From: DATAEG01 sp963703085
Lineage (GTDB): Bacteria > Actinomycetota > Actinomycetes > Mycobacteriales > Jatrophihabitantaceae
DNA: 64,000 nucleotides
Direction of reading: 5' to 3'
Assembly: GCA_963703085.1 (NCBI GenBank)
Contig: OY969789.1
Location: 930,001-994,000, forward strand
Part shown: positions 61,953 through 64,000 of the stretch, piece by piece
Layout of the letters: each line of letters begins with the position of its first letter
How positions within the stretch are numbered: position 1 is the stretch's first letter
The notes under the pieces: generated by a model
Databases searched by the model: none
What the model was told of the DNA's origin: nothing
Seen by the model: the letters and a program-made list of their open reading frames with translations, nothing else
Translations under genes and position numbers: made by a program

Positions 61953-63440
61953 TTGCACATCCGACTCAGTGCACGATGGCCCGTGCGTCCCGGGGCGACG
62001 ACTTGGATCCCCGCGCGCCAGGCACTTCGGCGGCCGGCGTTTGTGTGGTCGGCGGCGTCGCTGCTGTTCGCCTCGGCAGCCGTCTGGCGGCAGTCGTTGT
62101 CGTGGGACGAGGCCGTCACAGCCGGGGCTGCGGAGCGTTCCCTTCCGCGGCTTGCCGGAATGCTGGGCCACACTGATATCCCGCTTGCCGCGTACTACCT
62201 GTTCATGCACAGCTGGGTACAGCTGGCGGGTGTGTTCGGCCTCCCGATCGACGAAGTCTGGCTGCGGCTGCCGAGCGTCCTCGGTGCGGCGGCGACGGTC
62301 GCTGGCGTCTGTGTCCTGACTGAGCATTGGTACGACCGACCGACGGCGTGGTTGGCCGGCGCGATCAGCTGCACGGCTCCCATGCTCACGTTCTACGCGC
62401 AGGATGCGCGACCATATGCGCTGGCGACGGCTGCGGTGGTGTGGTCGACAGTGCTCATGGTGCGCTGTGCCGAGCAGCCCTCCAGGTCCGGCATCGCCAG
62501 CTACGCCGCTGTCGCCGCAGCCGCCGTCGCGCTGCAGCTGTTCGTGTCACTCGCACTGCTGGCGCATCTGCTGTACGTACCACGCTCGCGCCGGCAGTTG
62601 TTCGTGCTGGCATGGACGCCCGCCGTTGCGCTGGCGATCTGCCTCGCCGTACTGGGTCACAGACAAGCATCGGAGATCAGTTGGATCCCGCCTCTCACGG
62701 CTCTCGGGGTTGGACACGTGCTGATGCATCTCGTCGGCGGCGCCGCTACCGCAATCGGACTGTTGGTGGTGTCCGGATTGCTCTTGGCGGAACGGCGGCC
62801 GCCGGGCAGACCCACGAAGTTTCTCCTGGCTTGGGCTTTGCTGCCCCCCGTGCTGTTGGTGATCGGCGCGGCGGTGACCCCCGACCTCGTCGCGCGCTAC
62901 GGCATCTCGGCCGTGCCCGCACTGGCGATACTTCTGGCTCGGGCAGCCATCCGCGGTAGCCGCCGCGTATGTCTCATCGTGTGCGCGACGATGATCGGGG
63001 CAGCGGCGACCTCGGTCGTACAAGTGTCGATGCCGTACAAATACGAGGACTACCGTGCCGCGGCGGACGCGATCGGGGACGCCGGTACCACCGCGAGCTC
63101 AGTCGTCTTCCTGCCGGCGTCGAGCCGCGCCGGGTTCGCGCCCTATTCCCGGATGGAATCCGACCTTTCTGGGCTCGCTGATGCGGCTTTGTCTGCCGGT
63201 GGCGCGCCGCTTGGCACCGATCAAATCGCCGGAGTAGAGGGCGCGCCTTCCGCGACGGCTACACGGCTTGCGCGCTACCGAACCCTGTTCCTCGTCGGTG
63301 ATCGCCTCGAGCAGGCTCGGCACTCGCTGCACGGAGCGGAAGATCGGGCGCAGGAAATGGTGCTCGCTCACTGTGCGGTGGTGTCGACCCGCCAGTTCGG
63401 CCAAATCGCGGTCACCCAGTTCCGGTGCGGCACCCCATGA
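61953..63440 (+). CDS. GT39-like polyprenyl-phosphate-sugar-dependent glycosyltransferase
   Basis: A ~495-aa integral membrane protein with ten or more hydrophobic segments. The first extracytoplasmic loop has SWDEAVTAGAAERSLPRL, the acidic D-E site of PMT/ArnT-type transferases, and YAQDARPYALATA is typical of this group. Such enzymes take a sugar from polyprenyl phosphate outside the membrane. The start is uncertain: TTG 61953 or GTG 61983. It follows the second BlaI-type operator. Confidence 0.75.
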   Translation: MHIRLSARWPVRPGATTWIPARQALRRPAFVWSAASLLFASAAVWRQSLSWDEAVTAGAAERSLPRLAGMLGHTDIPLAAYYLFMHSWVQLAGVFGLPIDEVWLRLPSVLGAAATVAGVCVLTEHWYDRPTAWLAGAISCTAPMLTFYAQDARPYALATAAVVWSTVLMVRCAEQPSRSGIASYAAVAAAAVALQLFVSLALLAHLLYVPRSRRQLFVLAWTPAVALAICLAVLGHRQASEISWIPPLTALGVGHVLMHLVGGAATAIGLLVVSGLLLAERRPPGRPTKFLLAWALLPPVLLVIGAAVTPDLVARYGISAVPALAILLARAAIRGSRRVCLIVCATMIGAAATSVVQVSMPYKYEDYRAAADAIGDAGTTASSVVFLPASSRAGFAPYSRMESDLSGLADAALSAGGAPLGTDQIAGVEGAPSATATRLARYRTLFLVGDRLEQARHSLHGAEDRAQEMVLAHCAVVSTRQFGQIAVTQFRCGTP

Positions 63441-64000
63441 TCACCCGCCAGCAGTGTCGACGGCAGGAAGCGTGGCCGGAGCGCCGAGCAGCCAGGCCAA
63501 CGCACAAGCGGTGATGGATTCAGCACAGACCAGCCCGACCAAGACGACAACCTGGAATCGAGCTGCGCCAGCGGCGCTCGCGCCGCCGAGCAGTGCGCCC
63601 ACGAAGGCTCCCGGCAACGTGACCAATCCGACGGTGCGGGTCTGATCGAGGGCCGGCACCAAAGCCTCGAACGCCGCGTCCTTGGCCAGCGGCCGCACTG
63701 CCTGTCGCGACGTCGCGCCGATCGACAACCAGGCTTCAACCTCGTCGCGACGGCGATGCAGTGCATCGGCAAGCCGCCTGCCGGTCAGGGTCGCGGCGGT
63801 CATCGTCCCACCGATGACAATCCCGGACACCGCAACCAGGGTCCGCGCGTCGCGCGTCAACGTAGGCAGACCCACAATGATCCCGATCGCCACCGTCGCC
63901 CCCGCCGCGCAGGACGCCGCGACCGCTCGTGCGGCGCCAGTGAGGGCGGCAAGACGGCGCGCCGCCGTCCACACCGCGACGCCGAACATCACGCCCACCA
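63441..64000 (-). CDS. FetB/YbbM-type ABC permease (N-terminus beyond window)
   Basis: The C-terminal ~186 residues of a UPF0014/FetB permease. RRDEVEAWLSIGATSRQAVRPLAKDAAFEALVPALDQTRTVGLVTLPGAFVGALLGGASAAGAARFQ is diagnostic; family members export iron or related ions together with an ATPase. About 60-80 N-terminal residues should lie to the right of the window. Convergent with the glycosyltransferase gene, with no spacer. Confidence 0.88.
   Translation of the reverse strand, partial: VGVMFGVAVWTAARRLAALTGAARAVAASCAAGATVAIGIIVGLPTLTRDARTLVAVSGIVIGGTMTAATLTGRRLADALHRRRDEVEAWLSIGATSRQAVRPLAKDAAFEALVPALDQTRTVGLVTLPGAFVGALLGGASAAGAARFQVVVLVGLVCAESITACALAWLLGAPATLPAVDTAGG

Overview
This window comes from a high-G+C bacterium that is almost certainly an actinomycete (Actinomycetota). 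The support is GC-rich codon use, frequent GTG starts, ATGA/GTGA stop-start overlaps, a mycothiol-dependent-type (TIGR03083) enzyme, an ECF41-like sigma factor, an actinobacterial-type BlaI/M56 pair, and a kdp operon preceded by two tiny membrane ORFs. The gene set fits a free-living soil or plant-associated saprophyte; the genus cannot be fixed from this sequence. I see no rRNA, tRNA, insertion sequence, prophage or CRISPR array, and no gene-free stretch above 300 bases.

Layout. (1) 1-15060 is an L-arabinan/arabinoside regulon: an edge-truncated sugar-binding lipoprotein, GH51 alpha-L-arabinofuranosidase, a LacI regulator, a sugar ABC importer without its ATPase, GH127 beta-L-arabinofuranosidase, a second LacI regulator, and araB-araD-dehydrogenase-araA. 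GTTAAC-centred operators lie upstream of the GH51 gene, the first lacI and araB. A different operator lies between the GH127 gene and the second lacI. (2) 15061-16560 holds an SRPBCC protein and a DUF2231-Rieske protein. (3) 16613-29173 is a ten-gene minus-strand operon (peptide-type ABC importer dppABC/oppDF, threonine-synthase-like PLP enzyme, M20 deacylase, RidA, KDG-kinase-like PfkB, serine hydrolase), divergent from an IclR regulator and a metal-dependent amidohydrolase. It looks like a complete uptake-and-breakdown route for an N-acylated amino acid or amino-sugar acid; the substrate is unknown. (4) 29225-35014 carries small accessory units, including ECF41 sigma/DoxX and TetR/TIGR03083.

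(5) 35052-43405 contains an unusual alpha/beta-hydrolase-glycosyltransferase fusion, a methyltransferase, a LuxR-type STAND regulator and a DHA2 efflux pump on one strand. An array of four helically phased 17-bp palindromes separates them from an SRPBCC-ArsR pair. (6) 43569-51387 is the K+ transport operon (27-aa ORF, kdpF, A, B, C, D, E); kdpB carries a +1 frameshift. (7) 51555-54216 is a patatin / alpha-beta hydrolase / TetR group sharing a TetR-type operator. (8) 54393-57911 encodes a secreted beta-propeller plus ricin-lectin protein with a ROK regulator and a SnoaL-like protein. (9) 57943-63440 is a BlaI-centred envelope locus: DedA and UppP (undecaprenyl-phosphate recycling) divergent from blaI and an M56 protease, then a COG4705 membrane protein and a GT39-like polyprenyl-sugar transferase. 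Two copies of the same operator cover both divergent promoters. The right edge cuts a FetB-type permease.

Two genes, dppC and kdpB, each carry a single-base frameshift that restores perfectly when one base is removed. These may be real lesions or assembly errors.
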